From the NCBI RefSeq assembly GCF_002250705.1, contig NZ_NMVP01000036.1, positions 62,001 through 126,000 on the forward strand: a stretch of DNA of 64,000 nt, read 5' to 3'. This DNA is from Enemella evansiae. GTDB lineage: Bacteria; Actinomycetota; Actinomycetes; Propionibacteriales; Propionibacteriaceae. Position 1 is the stretch's first letter; the number at the start of each line of letters is the position of its first letter. The position numbers and the translations under genes are program-made. Below are positions 33,681 through 41,420 of this stretch, piece after piece. A model generated the notes under the pieces. The model made no database searches. It worked only from the letters and a program-made list of their open reading frames with translations, and was not told the origin of the DNA.

Positions 33681-34321
33681 TGGATGACGCCACGCTGCTT
33701 CCCGAGCCGCCCCCCGAGGGGTGGGGCCTGGACCCGTTCCTCGAGGTGGCGGCCGCCCAGCTCAGCGAGTTGGGCCTGACCGGCGCGGCACCGGATCGCC
33801 GGACGGTGCGCTACTACGCCACGGCCGGGTTGCTGGACCGCCCGGAGAGCCATGGCCGGGAGGTCCGCTACCGGCAGCGTCAGCTGGCGCAGCTGCTCGC
33901 GGTGAAGCGACTACAGGCCGCGGGGGTACGCCTGGCCGCGATCGCCGAGCGGATCGGCGGGGTGAGCACCGACCAGCTGGCCCGGCTCGCGCACACCCCA
34001 CAGTCCCTCGAGACCGGTCCGGCCGAGTTCTGGCGCCAGCATCCGGCCGACGCGGCTCCGCCGGCCGCCCCCGCGGCACCCCCACCGGTGGCACCCGGGT
34101 CGGTGCAGCGCCCGTCGGTGCTCACGCTCGCCCCCGGCGTACGCCTGGTGCTGGACGCCGACCTGTCCCCGACCGAAGCCGCCGCCCTGACCCGGGCCGC
34201 GGCCCCGTTGCTGACCCGCATCGCCGCCCTCGGTCTGGGCGCCGACACAACGAAGGCCCCCGGCGTGGCCGCCGACACCACGAAGGCCCCCGGCGCGGGC
34301 GCCGACACCACGAAGGAATGA
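33680..34321 (+). CDS. MerR family transcriptional regulator
   Basis: The 213-residue protein has a MerR-type DNA-binding domain at about 35-95 (RTVRYYATAGLLDRP, RYRQRQLAQLLAVKRLQAAGVRLAAI). The C-terminal half is Pro/Ala-rich, with no metal-binding cysteines, so it is not a classical metal sensor. It ends in a short tandem repeat, ADTTKAPGVA/ADTTKAPGAG/ADTTKE, encoded by 30-bp DNA repeats at 34241-34318. It lies four bases before a VIT/VWA gene and probably controls that pair from the palindrome at its own start. Confidence 0.85.
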   Translation: MDDATLLPEPPPEGWGLDPFLEVAAAQLSELGLTGAAPDRRTVRYYATAGLLDRPESHGREVRYRQRQLAQLLAVKRLQAAGVRLAAIAERIGGVSTDQLARLAHTPQSLETGPAEFWRQHPADAAPPAAPAAPPPVAPGSVQRPSVLTLAPGVRLVLDADLSPTEAAALTRAAAPLLTRIAALGLGADTTKAPGVAADTTKAPGAGADTTKE

Positions 34322-34325
34322 CGTC

Positions 34326-36599
34326 ATGCACAGTGCGACTCCATCCCAGTTGACTCCGGCCGAGCTGGCGGCCAGCACCCCACCCCTGCCGCCCGGCGGG
34401 CTGTGGGCGCCCGAGGGTGGTCCGCTGCCGCTGCAGTCGGTACGCCTGACCGGGACCGTGGACGGGATCCTGGGCAGCTGGCGGATCACCCAGACCTTCC
34501 GCAACGATCGTGACCACCCGATCGAGGCCGTCTACACCTTCCCGCTGCCCGATCACGTCGCGGTCACCGCGATGACCGCCCGGCTCGGCGATCGGGACGT
34601 CGACGCGCGGCTCGCCGAGCGCGGCCAGGCTCGCGCCGATTACGCCGCCGCACTCGCCGAGGGCCAGCGCGCCGCCCTGGTCGAGCAGGAACGCGGTGAC
34701 GTTTTCACTGCCCAGCTGGGAAATCTCGCCGCTGGCGAGGAGGCGACGATCACCCTCGAACTGGCCGGCCGACTCGCCATGGAGGCGGCGGAGGCGGCCC
34801 TGCGGATCCCGCTGGTGGTCGCCGAACGCTATCTGCCGGGTACCGATGCCGGGACCCGGCACGGCACCGGTGTCGGCCCCGACACCGATCGGGTCCCCGA
34901 CGGATCCCGGATCACTCCGCCGCGGATCGCCGGCCGCACCGGTGTCGACCTGGCGGTGTCGGTGCGGATCAACGCCGTCGGACTGCTCGACGGGCCGCCC
35001 CGGACCGGGCCGGGCATCGAGGTGCTCGACACCGATCAGGGGTGGGAGCTGCGCAACGCCCCCGGGATCGACCTGAACGCCGATCTGGTGGCCCGGTTCG
35101 GCGTCCGCCCGCAGCGGGTCCGCGCGCTGCTCACCGCCGACCATGACGATCCCGACCAGGGCACCTGGCAGGCGGTGGTGACCCCACCCGAGGGTGCTCG
35201 GGACGAGACCGGCCCGCGACGGTTGGTGCTGGCACTGGATCGCTCGGGCAGCATGAGCGGTTGGAAGATGGTCGCCGCCCGTCGTGCCGCGGCCCGGATC
35301 ATCGACTCGCTGGGCGGCGCGGATTCCTTTGCCGTGTTGGGATTCGACCACACCGTGGAGCGCCCGGGCGAGGGCCTGACGGCCGCGACCGATCACGAAC
35401 GGTTCGCGGCGGTGCGGTGGCTGTCGGCACTCGAGGCGCGCGGTGGCACCGAACTGCGGGAGCCGCTGCTGCAGGCCGCGGATCTGTTGGCGGGCACCGA
35501 CGGCGAACGCGTGCTGGTGCTGGTCACCGACGGCCAGGTCGGCAATGAGGCCGAGCTGTTGTCGGTGATCGCCCAGCGATTGACGGGGGTGCGGATCTAC
35601 TGCCTGGGCATCGATCAGGCGGTCAACGCCGCCTTCCTCCGCCGACTGGCGGCCGTCGGTGGTGGGCGCTGCGACCTGGTGGAGTCCGAGGCGGAGCTGG
35701 ACGAGGTGCTCACCCGGTTGCATCGTCGGATCGCGGCGCCGCTGGCCCGCGGGCTCACCGTCGCCATCGAGGGGGTCACCCTGGAACGGGACGCGACCGT
35801 ACCGCGGTTGGCCGACCTGTTCCCGGCCGGCCCGGCGGTGCTGTCCGGGCGGTGGCACGCGTCCGGGGAACCGGAACTGGGCGCGGTGTCGGTGACCGTG
35901 CTGGCCGAGACCGACGAGGGGATCGCGGAGTGGCCGGCCGAGGTCGGTCAGCCGATCGCGGAGTCGACCGATGTGCTGCGGAACAGTTGGGCGCGGGCGC
36001 GGATGCAGGAGCTGCAGGACCGCCGGGATGCCGATCCGGGGTCGATCGGTGCCGATGAGATCACCGAGTTCTCCTTGGCCCATGGGATTCTCTCGCCGTT
36101 CACCGCCTGGTTGGCCGTGGGGCCGGGTGGGGTGACCGAGGCCGCACAGCAGGTGGTGCAGCCGGTCGCCCAGCCGGCGGGTTGGGCGGCGGCGCCGATG
36201 CTCGCCGGACCGGATCAGGCACCGGTGATGTTCAGCCGGGCCTGCGAACCGCGGGTCACGGGGACCCGCCGGACCGGCGCCCTGTTCGCGGACAGGGCCG
36301 CCCCGGCCGCCGCACCGCCGGCGGCCGCCCCGATGGCGGCCGGTCAGTCCGGTCAGGGGATGCCCGCGCTGGATCTGACGCCTTTCGGCGCCCGGTTGGC
36401 CGAGTTGGTGCAGCACTGGCACGAGTTGTCGGTGTGGGTACGCCGGCGGGCACAGGCCGAGCTGGTCTCGGACCTGGAGTCGGTCGGGGCGCCGGCGGAA
36501 CTGGTGCAGGCGGTGGCCGGGTTGCCGGAGCGGGCGGAGGAGGTACGCCGGTTGTGGCGCGAGATCACCGGGGCGGAGCTGCCCGACGCCGGTCGTTGA
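34326..36599 (+). CDS. VIT and von Willebrand factor A domain protein
   Basis: The 757-residue protein begins with a VIT domain (about 35-160: LTGTVDGILGSWRITQTFRN, VYTFPLPDHVAVTAM). A VWA domain follows (about 300-470) with the metal-site motif LDRSGSMSG and later LVTDGQVGNE. The remaining C-terminal part has no recognised domain. There is no signal peptide or membrane helix, so a cytosolic location is likely. VIT/VWA proteins occur in many bacteria with little known function. The last 35 bases overlap the convergent bioN gene. Confidence 0.88.
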   Translation: MHSATPSQLTPAELAASTPPLPPGGLWAPEGGPLPLQSVRLTGTVDGILGSWRITQTFRNDRDHPIEAVYTFPLPDHVAVTAMTARLGDRDVDARLAERGQARADYAAALAEGQRAALVEQERGDVFTAQLGNLAAGEEATITLELAGRLAMEAAEAALRIPLVVAERYLPGTDAGTRHGTGVGPDTDRVPDGSRITPPRIAGRTGVDLAVSVRINAVGLLDGPPRTGPGIEVLDTDQGWELRNAPGIDLNADLVARFGVRPQRVRALLTADHDDPDQGTWQAVVTPPEGARDETGPRRLVLALDRSGSMSGWKMVAARRAAARIIDSLGGADSFAVLGFDHTVERPGEGLTAATDHERFAAVRWLSALEARGGTELREPLLQAADLLAGTDGERVLVLVTDGQVGNEAELLSVIAQRLTGVRIYCLGIDQAVNAAFLRRLAAVGGGRCDLVESEAELDEVLTRLHRRIAAPLARGLTVAIEGVTLERDATVPRLADLFPAGPAVLSGRWHASGEPELGAVSVTVLAETDEGIAEWPAEVGQPIAESTDVLRNSWARARMQELQDRRDADPGSIGADEITEFSLAHGILSPFTAWLAVGPGGVTEAAQQVVQPVAQPAGWAAAPMLAGPDQAPVMFSRACEPRVTGTRRTGALFADRAAPAAAPPAAAPMAAGQSGQGMPALDLTPFGARLAELVQHWHELSVWVRRRAQAELVSDLESVGAPAELVQAVAGLPERAEEVRRLWREITGAELPDAGR

Positions 36600-37233
36600 G
36601 GTCATCGGGGCCCACGGGCTCGGTCTCGCCGAGGCCGCGGGCCGCCAGCGCCTCACCGGTGGCGTGGGCGTACGCCACCGCCTGGACGACGACCGGGGAG
36701 ACCCGGGCCAACAGGTTGCGGTCCAGACCGCGGGCCCGCGCGGCATCGCGCACCTCGTCGAAGGACGCGAGCAGGTGCGGGATGCTGCGCAGCATGATCC
36801 CGGCGGCCAGGCCGACCCGTTCGGGGTCGACGCCGACCACCCGCAGGGGCCGGGCGGCTGCGACCAGGGCATCGAGCAGCACCGGCGCCGGGGTGGTCAG
36901 CACCAGCATTCGGGCGGCGTACACACAGAGCAGCAGATTGGCGACCACGACGATCGCGGTGGCCACGCTGCCCCAGATGACCTGGTAGCCGACCAGCAGC
37001 GCGATCATCACCCAGAAGACCGGCGGCAGCACCAGGCAGCGACGCACCCCGAGCCGGCTGCTGAGCAGCAGGACCACCGAGAATGCCAGTGCGGCAAGCG
37101 AAACCGGCCACTGCCGCAGGATCAGACCGCTCAATGAGAGTGCGAACATGATCGCGAACTTGGCCGCCACCGGCATCCGGTGCACCCAGGAGTCGCCGGG
37201 GCGGTAGAGCCCGAACAGTTCGACGCGGCTCAT
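36565..37233 (-). CDS. bioN: biotin ECF transporter transmembrane protein
   Basis: The 222-residue EcfT-type protein couples ATPase movement to the BioY substrate subunit. It has about five hydrophobic helices and the two coupling-helix Ala-Arg-Gly motifs, DAARARGLD and ALAARGLGE, which contact the ATPases. It overlaps the ATPase gene by ATGA. Its last 35 bases run into the convergent VIT/VWA gene. The name follows from linkage to bioY. Confidence 0.9.
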   Translation of the reverse strand: MSRVELFGLYRPGDSWVHRMPVAAKFAIMFALSLSGLILRQWPVSLAALAFSVVLLLSSRLGVRRCLVLPPVFWVMIALLVGYQVIWGSVATAIVVVANLLLCVYAARMLVLTTPAPVLLDALVAAARPLRVVGVDPERVGLAAGIMLRSIPHLLASFDEVRDAARARGLDRNLLARVSPVVVQAVAYAHATGEALAARGLGETEPVGPDDLNDRRRAAPPR

Positions 37234-37922
37234 GCCATCAGCTCCCGGTAGTGGGCGATGGCCTCCGCGGGCACCCCGTCGAAGCAGATCCGGGCCCGAT
37301 CCACCACCAGCACCCGCTCCATCTCGGCGGCCAGGTCGAGGTCGTGGGTGGCGAGCACCAGCTGCTGGTCGAGTGCGGCGAAGGCCTCGGCGAGCAGGCG
37401 CCGGTGCCGCAGGTCGAGCAGCGTGGTCGGTTCGTCGGCGACGATGATCTCCGGTTCGGTGGCGAGCACCGAGGTCAGGGCGACCAGTTGCCGCTCTCCC
37501 CCGGACAGGTCGTAGATCGACTGTCTGGCAAGGGATTCCAGGCCACGGTCGCGGAGTCGCTGCAGGGCCGCCTGCTCCCGGTCGGCGCGGCGACGGTGGG
37601 TGCGGCGCAGGCTGAGTTCGATGTCCTCGATCGGGGTGGACATCACCAGCTGGGCCAGCGGATCGGTGAACACGAAGCCCACTCGCCGGCGTACAGCCCG
37701 GCCCTGTCTGACGGTGTCCAACCCGTCGACGGTGACCGTGCCGGTGGTCGGTGCGATCAGGCCGTTGAAGAGCCGCAACAGGGTGGACTTTCCGGATCCG
37801 TTGGCACCGATGACCGCGATCCGCTGCTCGGTGAGGGTGAGGTCGCAGGGGTGCAGCAGGATTTTCGGGCCGCTGTCCCCCTCGACCCGGACCCCGGCCC
37901 CGGTCAGCCGGAGCAGGCTCAC
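37230..37922 (-). CDS. bioM: biotin ECF transporter ATPase
   Basis: The 230-residue energy-coupling-factor ATPase has Walker A VIGANGSGKSTLLRLF, a Q-loop FVFTDPLAQL, signature YDLSGGERQLVALTSVLA, Walker B IIVADEPTTLLDL and the H-loop ATHDLDLA. A single ATPase gene implies a homodimer, as in other BioMNY systems. GTG at 37922 overlaps the bioY stop by GTGA and gives the family N-terminus, MSLLRLTGAG. Confidence 0.93.
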   Translation of the reverse strand: MSLLRLTGAGVRVEGDSGPKILLHPCDLTLTEQRIAVIGANGSGKSTLLRLFNGLIAPTTGTVTVDGLDTVRQGRAVRRRVGFVFTDPLAQLVMSTPIEDIELSLRRTHRRRADREQAALQRLRDRGLESLARQSIYDLSGGERQLVALTSVLATEPEIIVADEPTTLLDLRHRRLLAEAFAALDQQLVLATHDLDLAAEMERVLVVDRARICFDGVPAEAIAHYRELMA

Positions 37923-38515
37923 GTGACGGGTTGCTCGCGGGGCGTACGCCGCCGCCCCACGCGCAGCGCCGGGAAGGCTCGGAAGACGGTGGCGGTGATG
38001 GCGGCGGCGAGCACGTTCTTGACGATGTCGCCGGGCCAGAAGACGAGGTCGGTGAGGATCGCCTTGTCCAGGCTCATGCCCGCATTCGCCATCAGGCCGA
38101 GGATTCCGGCCGGGTGCACGATCAGGATGCTGGCGCCGAACCCGGCCAGGAAGAGGGCGAGCAGCATCGGCAACCGGGTCCGCAGCAGCGCGCGGGCGAG
38201 CAGTCCGGCGACCAGGGCGGCGATCGGGAAGGACAGCAGATATCCCGCCGACGGCTTGCCCAGCGAACCGATACCGGCGGCCCCGCCGGCGAAGACCGGG
38301 AGCCCGATCAGGCCGACGACCAGATAGAGCAGCACCGCGGTGAACCCGCGCCAGGGACCGAGCACCAACCCGGCAAGAGCCACCCCGAGGGTCTGCAGCG
38401 TGATCGGTACGCCGACGCCGACATTGATCGCCGGGATCAGCGAGAGCACCGACACCAGGGCCGCGAAGACGGCCACCAGGGCGAGATCGGTGGTGCTGCT
38501 GGTGCGCTCGGACAT
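37919..38515 (-). CDS. bioY: biotin transporter substrate-binding subunit BioY
   Basis: The 198-residue S-component binds biotin in the membrane. About six helices are visible, with the BioY signatures VPITLQTLGVALAGLVLGPWRG and the GKPSAGYLLSFPIAAL stretch. It leads the bioYMN operon, which then makes a complete biotin importer. The organism is therefore probably biotin-dependent or scavenging. An operator-like palindrome lies 18 bases upstream. Confidence 0.95.
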   Translation of the reverse strand: MSERTSSTTDLALVAVFAALVSVLSLIPAINVGVGVPITLQTLGVALAGLVLGPWRGFTAVLLYLVVGLIGLPVFAGGAAGIGSLGKPSAGYLLSFPIAALVAGLLARALLRTRLPMLLALFLAGFGASILIVHPAGILGLMANAGMSLDKAILTDLVFWPGDIVKNVLAAAITATVFRAFPALRVGRRRTPREQPVT

Positions 38516-38532
38516 GCCACTCCCACGGGTAT

Positions 38533-38545
38533 TGAACAGTGTTCA
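38533..38545 (-). promoter_or_regulatory. BioQ-like operator upstream of bioYMN
   Basis: TGAACACTGTTCA on the minus strand, arms TGAACA/TGTTCA around one base. It resembles the TGAAC-N3-GTT(A/C) operators of BioQ, the TetR-type biotin regulator of actinobacteria. No bioQ gene is in the window, so the regulator is inferred from the site. Confidence 0.6.
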
Positions 38546-38608
38546 GATTCGATTGCTCCGGGCAGCATAGACCGGTGCTCACCGAAGGTCCATCCGAGCC
38601 CCGGTGCG

Positions 38609-38624
38609 AATATCTTAGTGCTAA
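38609..38624 (+). promoter_or_regulatory. 16-bp operator motif, site 1 (before the marR gene)
   Basis: AATATCTTAGTGCTAA. The core TTAG-TG-CTAA is an imperfect palindrome extending to ATCTTAGTGCTAATAT. It matches the site before the aldehyde dehydrogenase gene at 14 of 16 positions. It lies 40 bases before the marR ATG, overlapping the probable promoter (TATTCT and TATCCT follow at 38625-38636), so autoregulation is likely. Confidence 0.7.
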
Positions 38625-38663
38625 TATTCTTATCCTGATGGCAATCAGCACCCCGGGAGAACC

Positions 38664-39200
38664 ATGAGCAAGCGCAACGGCCGGCGGCCGGACACGGTCG
38701 ACGAGATCATCGCGGCCTGGGCGGTCACCCGGCCCGGTCTGGATGTCTCCGCGATGGAGGTCTTCGGGCGGCTGCACCGCAGTTTCCTGCTCTATCGCGA
38801 GCAGATCGCGGACCGGTTCGAGGAGCTCGGCACCAATGTCGCCGGCTTCGACGTAATGGCCGCACTGCGCCGCGCCCCGGAGTTCCGGATGAGTGCCGGT
38901 GATCTGGCCCACCAGACCTTGGTGACCACCGGAGGCCTGACCCTGCGGGTACGCAAGCTGGAGGCCGCCGGCCTGGTGCGCCGGACTCGGGACACCGTGG
39001 ACAACAGGGTGGTGCACGTCCAGCTCACCGACGCGGGGCGCGAGCTCGTCGATCGGGTCGCCGACGAGCACTTCGCCAACCTCGCCCGGATGCTCGACGG
39101 CCTGACGCCGCGCGCCCAGGACGATCTGGCCGATCAGTTGTCGCTGCTGGAGGCCTCACTGCACGCCGCAGCACCCGGTCTGGAGCCCCGCGAGGCCTGA
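38664..39200 (+). CDS. MarR family transcriptional regulator
   Basis: The 178-residue regulator has the winged-helix core at about 55-140: DVMAALRRAPEFRMSAGDLAHQTLVTTGGLTLRVRKLEAAGLVRRT in overlapping segments, with the wing DNRVVHVQLTDAG. A GGGAGA ribosome site precedes the ATG. MarR proteins usually repress and are released by aromatic ligands. It lies tail to tail with the catabolic cluster (a two-base gap), and its own operator-like site recurs inside that cluster, so it is a good candidate for the cluster regulator. Confidence 0.9.
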   Translation: MSKRNGRRPDTVDEIIAAWAVTRPGLDVSAMEVFGRLHRSFLLYREQIADRFEELGTNVAGFDVMAALRRAPEFRMSAGDLAHQTLVTTGGLTLRVRKLEAAGLVRRTRDTVDNRVVHVQLTDAGRELVDRVADEHFANLARMLDGLTPRAQDDLADQLSLLEASLHAAAPGLEPREA

Positions 39201-39202
39201 CC

Positions 39203-39529
39203 TCACCCGGCCGCGCGGCGCTCTTCGGCTTCGCGGGTGAGCCTTTCCCGGACCGGCAGGAAGTCGTAGCTCGGCCAGCACTCTGTCCGGAAGACACCCC
39301 AGGCCCGCCGCTCCAGTTCGACGTTCACCGCCGGAAGCAGAGCGGCGGGCAGGCGCAGGCTGACGATCTGACCCACTCCCGCCGCGACCACCCAGGAGAC
39401 GATCTCGCACCCCTCCGGTGGGAACCCGCGCCACCAGTCCCGGTCGTCCAGCTTTCGCTGCAGTTGTTCGAGATTCTGGGACTGGTCGTGGCGGAGCAGG
39501 ATCGTCAGGAGCAACCGATCATCGCCCAT
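39203..39529 (-). CDS. small conserved protein of the Rieske oxygenase cluster
   Basis: The 108-residue protein begins MGDDRLLLTILLRHDQSQNL and contains WWRGFPPEGCEIVSWVVAAG and RTECWPSYDFLP. The pattern suggests a small alpha/beta (ferredoxin-like) fold, and I recall similar proteins beside oxygenases in proteobacteria, without a known function. It is the last gene of the array, and its ATG shares one base with the oxygenase stop. It may be an accessory or isomerase-like protein; this is a guess. Confidence 0.75.
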   Translation of the reverse strand: MGDDRLLLTILLRHDQSQNLEQLQRKLDDRDWWRGFPPEGCEIVSWVVAAGVGQIVSLRLPAALLPAVNVELERRAWGVFRTECWPSYDFLPVRERLTREAEERRAAG

Positions 39530-40641
39530 CACTGCTCCCCGGCCAGCACCTTCGCCTGAGCTTTCGCATCGGCCTTGTAGAGCCGCCGGATCCGGGAGAC
39601 GCCCAGGTCGTGCTGGTAGAGGTTCTCCTCGGCATCGGCGTCGGCGGCAAGTGCCTCCAGCACCGTCCGATCCTGCTCCAGCACCTCCCAGTGCCTGGCC
39701 TCGAGCCGCGTGCGGTAGAGGAATCGCCACACCTCCCGCTCCCAGCCCTGCACCCGCCGGGTCCGCCAGTGGAAGACGCAGACATTGTTCTCATCCACCG
39801 GTACCGCCATGCCCACGATCCCGAAAACCCCACCGGGGCCGGCATTCGCGGCGTACGGGATCTCCAGATCGACGTGGTCGGTGGCTCCCCTGATGAACTC
39901 GACCCAGTCGAAGTTCACCCCGCGCTGATCGGTCTTCTCGAAGAAGAATCCGCGATCGGTCTCCCGGATCCGGAATCGGGCGGAGGTGTCACCGCCGAAC
40001 ATCGAGTGGGAGTCCCGGTGCAGGAAGGCGCCGTGCATCGGGTCGAGCACGTTGTCCATGTAGAACCGCCAGGGCCCCGCCCATTCGGCGTAGTTGAGGA
40101 ACCATGACACCTCGTCATCGGCCAACCGGTCGGGGAGGCTGAACTCGGTCGGTTCGTCCTCGGCGGTCAACGGCACGAAGGCGAAGATCACATCGGCGGC
40201 CTCGACCACCTCGAGGGAGAGGGTCGCCTGCCGGCCCTCGAGGGCACAACCGGGCATCCCCGGCACCGAGACGACGGTGCCGGTGCCGTCGACCTGCACG
40301 CCGTGATAGCGGCAGGCGATCCGATCACCCAGATGTTGGCCGACCGAGAGCGGGGCGCTGCGGTGCGGGCAGCGGTCCTCCAGCATCCGCACCACTCCCT
40401 CGCTGTCGCGGAAGAGCAACCAGTCCACCCCCAGTCGGGTGACCTTGGTCATGCTGCCCGCGGCGACCATTCGGGACGGGAGGATCGGGTACCAGCGATT
40501 GCGCAGTCCGTTCGCGGAGATCTCTTCCGCGGTGAGGGTACGCCGCGTGCCGGCGGCCTTCCTGGGTCGGCTCTTCGGCCGCTGCGCGGCATCGTTGCCG
40601 GTGTTCGCTCCGGCGGTGTTCGGTGTGGCGGTGGCAGTCAT
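39529..40641 (-). CDS. Rieske non-heme iron aromatic oxygenase, catalytic subunit
   Basis: The 370-residue protein has a Rieske 2Fe-2S domain with ligands Cys91, His93 (CPHRSAPLS) and Cys110, His113 (CRYHGV). Its catalytic domain has the mononuclear iron site NVLDPMHGAFLHRDS (Asp200, His203, His208). It resembles the phthalate/vanillate-type alpha subunits that work without a beta subunit. Electrons probably come from the PDR/VanB reductase encoded at 46513. Substrate is unknown. The ATG lies one base after the small HTH gene; a Lys/Arg-rich N-terminus of 30 residues precedes the fold. Confidence 0.92.
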   Translation of the reverse strand: MTATATPNTAGANTGNDAAQRPKSRPRKAAGTRRTLTAEEISANGLRNRWYPILPSRMVAAGSMTKVTRLGVDWLLFRDSEGVVRMLEDRCPHRSAPLSVGQHLGDRIACRYHGVQVDGTGTVVSVPGMPGCALEGRQATLSLEVVEAADVIFAFVPLTAEDEPTEFSLPDRLADDEVSWFLNYAEWAGPWRFYMDNVLDPMHGAFLHRDSHSMFGGDTSARFRIRETDRGFFFEKTDQRGVNFDWVEFIRGATDHVDLEIPYAANAGPGGVFGIVGMAVPVDENNVCVFHWRTRRVQGWEREVWRFLYRTRLEARHWEVLEQDRTVLEALAADADAEENLYQHDLGVSRIRRLYKADAKAQAKVLAGEQ

Positions 40642-40642
40642 C

Positions 40643-40861
40643 TCAGTTCCCCAGTTGTCGCATCTCGTCGCGGAAGGTGTCCTCGGTCCAGGGACGGCCA
40701 CCGGGGCCGTGCAGTCCGAGGTCGTTGAGGCCTTTGACCAGACCGGGCAGATCATGGGTCCCCCGGGCAAAGACCTCCATGATGGCGCCGGACAGCTTCA
40801 CCTCGTAAGGGCTGAACGGTTCGGGATGGGTCTGGTGTGCATCCAGATATTGCGCGGACAT
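40643..40861 (-). CDS. small recombinase-like helix-turn-helix protein
   Basis: The 72-residue protein ends in a predicted three-helix segment: the GLVKGLNDLGLHGPGGRPWTEDTFRDEMRQLG region resembles the recombinase-like helix-turn-helix of site-specific recombinases, but there is no catalytic domain. Similar small proteins accompany oxygenase genes elsewhere. It could regulate or assist the oxygenase. A strong GAGGAGG ribosome site precedes the ATG. Confidence 0.75.
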   Translation of the reverse strand: MSAQYLDAHQTHPEPFSPYEVKLSGAIMEVFARGTHDLPGLVKGLNDLGLHGPGGRPWTEDTFRDEMRQLGN

Positions 40862-40898
40862 CGGTCCTCCTCAGATTCTCGTCCGGACTAGCGGGATT

Positions 40899-41420
40899 TC
40901 AGGTGTGATCGGGCAGCCGGTCGGCCGCGAGACCTTCGGCGATGACCATGAACGCCCCGCCCCACTCGACGAAGGAGGCCGGGCGGGAACGGTGGCTGGG
41001 TGCAGTGATCCCGTCGATGATCACGAACACTCCGTTCTCGATGCCGCCGGCCACCGACTGGGCCTGGGCGACCGGGCTGTTCGGCTCCGGGGCGGCGGCG
41101 ATCACCAGGCTGGGCACGTGCACCCGGCCGAGCAGCTCCCAGTAGTCCGGGTTCGATTCGTCGACCTGCGGATCGATCAGCACCAGGCTGACCAGCCGAT
41201 CGCCTTCCTCAGCAGCGAAGGACAGGGCGCCCTCGGCGTCGAGCCCGCTGGCGATCAGGTGAACGGGAGCCCGGCCGAGCTCGTTGGACACGGTGTCGCG
41301 GAACTGTCCGGCGTCGGCCTGATCTGGCGTACCGATCCACCGGAATCCTTCACCCACGGCGCTCTCCTGCTCCGCGGCGGCGTACACCACCTCGTGTGCC
41401 AGTTCATCGGTGAGCCTCAT
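40899..41420 (-). CDS. degenerate alpha/beta hydrolase-like protein
   Basis: The 173-residue protein corresponds to a short alpha/beta hydrolase core. The region that should hold the nucleophile elbow Gly-X-Ser-X-Gly reads LIASGLDAEGAL, so the serine is absent from its usual place. LVSLVLIDPQVD and VPSLVIAAAPEP match the following strands, and a histidine remains in APSHRSRP. A catalytic hydrolase role is therefore doubtful; it may be a binding or scaffold protein. It overlaps the ThDP enzyme stop by ATGA. Confidence 0.7.
   Translation of the reverse strand: MRLTDELAHEVVYAAAEQESAVGEGFRWIGTPDQADAGQFRDTVSNELGRAPVHLIASGLDAEGALSFAAEEGDRLVSLVLIDPQVDESNPDYWELLGRVHVPSLVIAAAPEPNSPVAQAQSVAGGIENGVFVIIDGITAPSHRSRPASFVEWGGAFMVIAEGLAADRLPDHT

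Noticed and set aside
34122..36872. Long minus-strand frame opposite the VIT/VWA gene
   Set aside because: Composition-driven antisense frame; the plus-strand product has clear VIT and VWA motifs.
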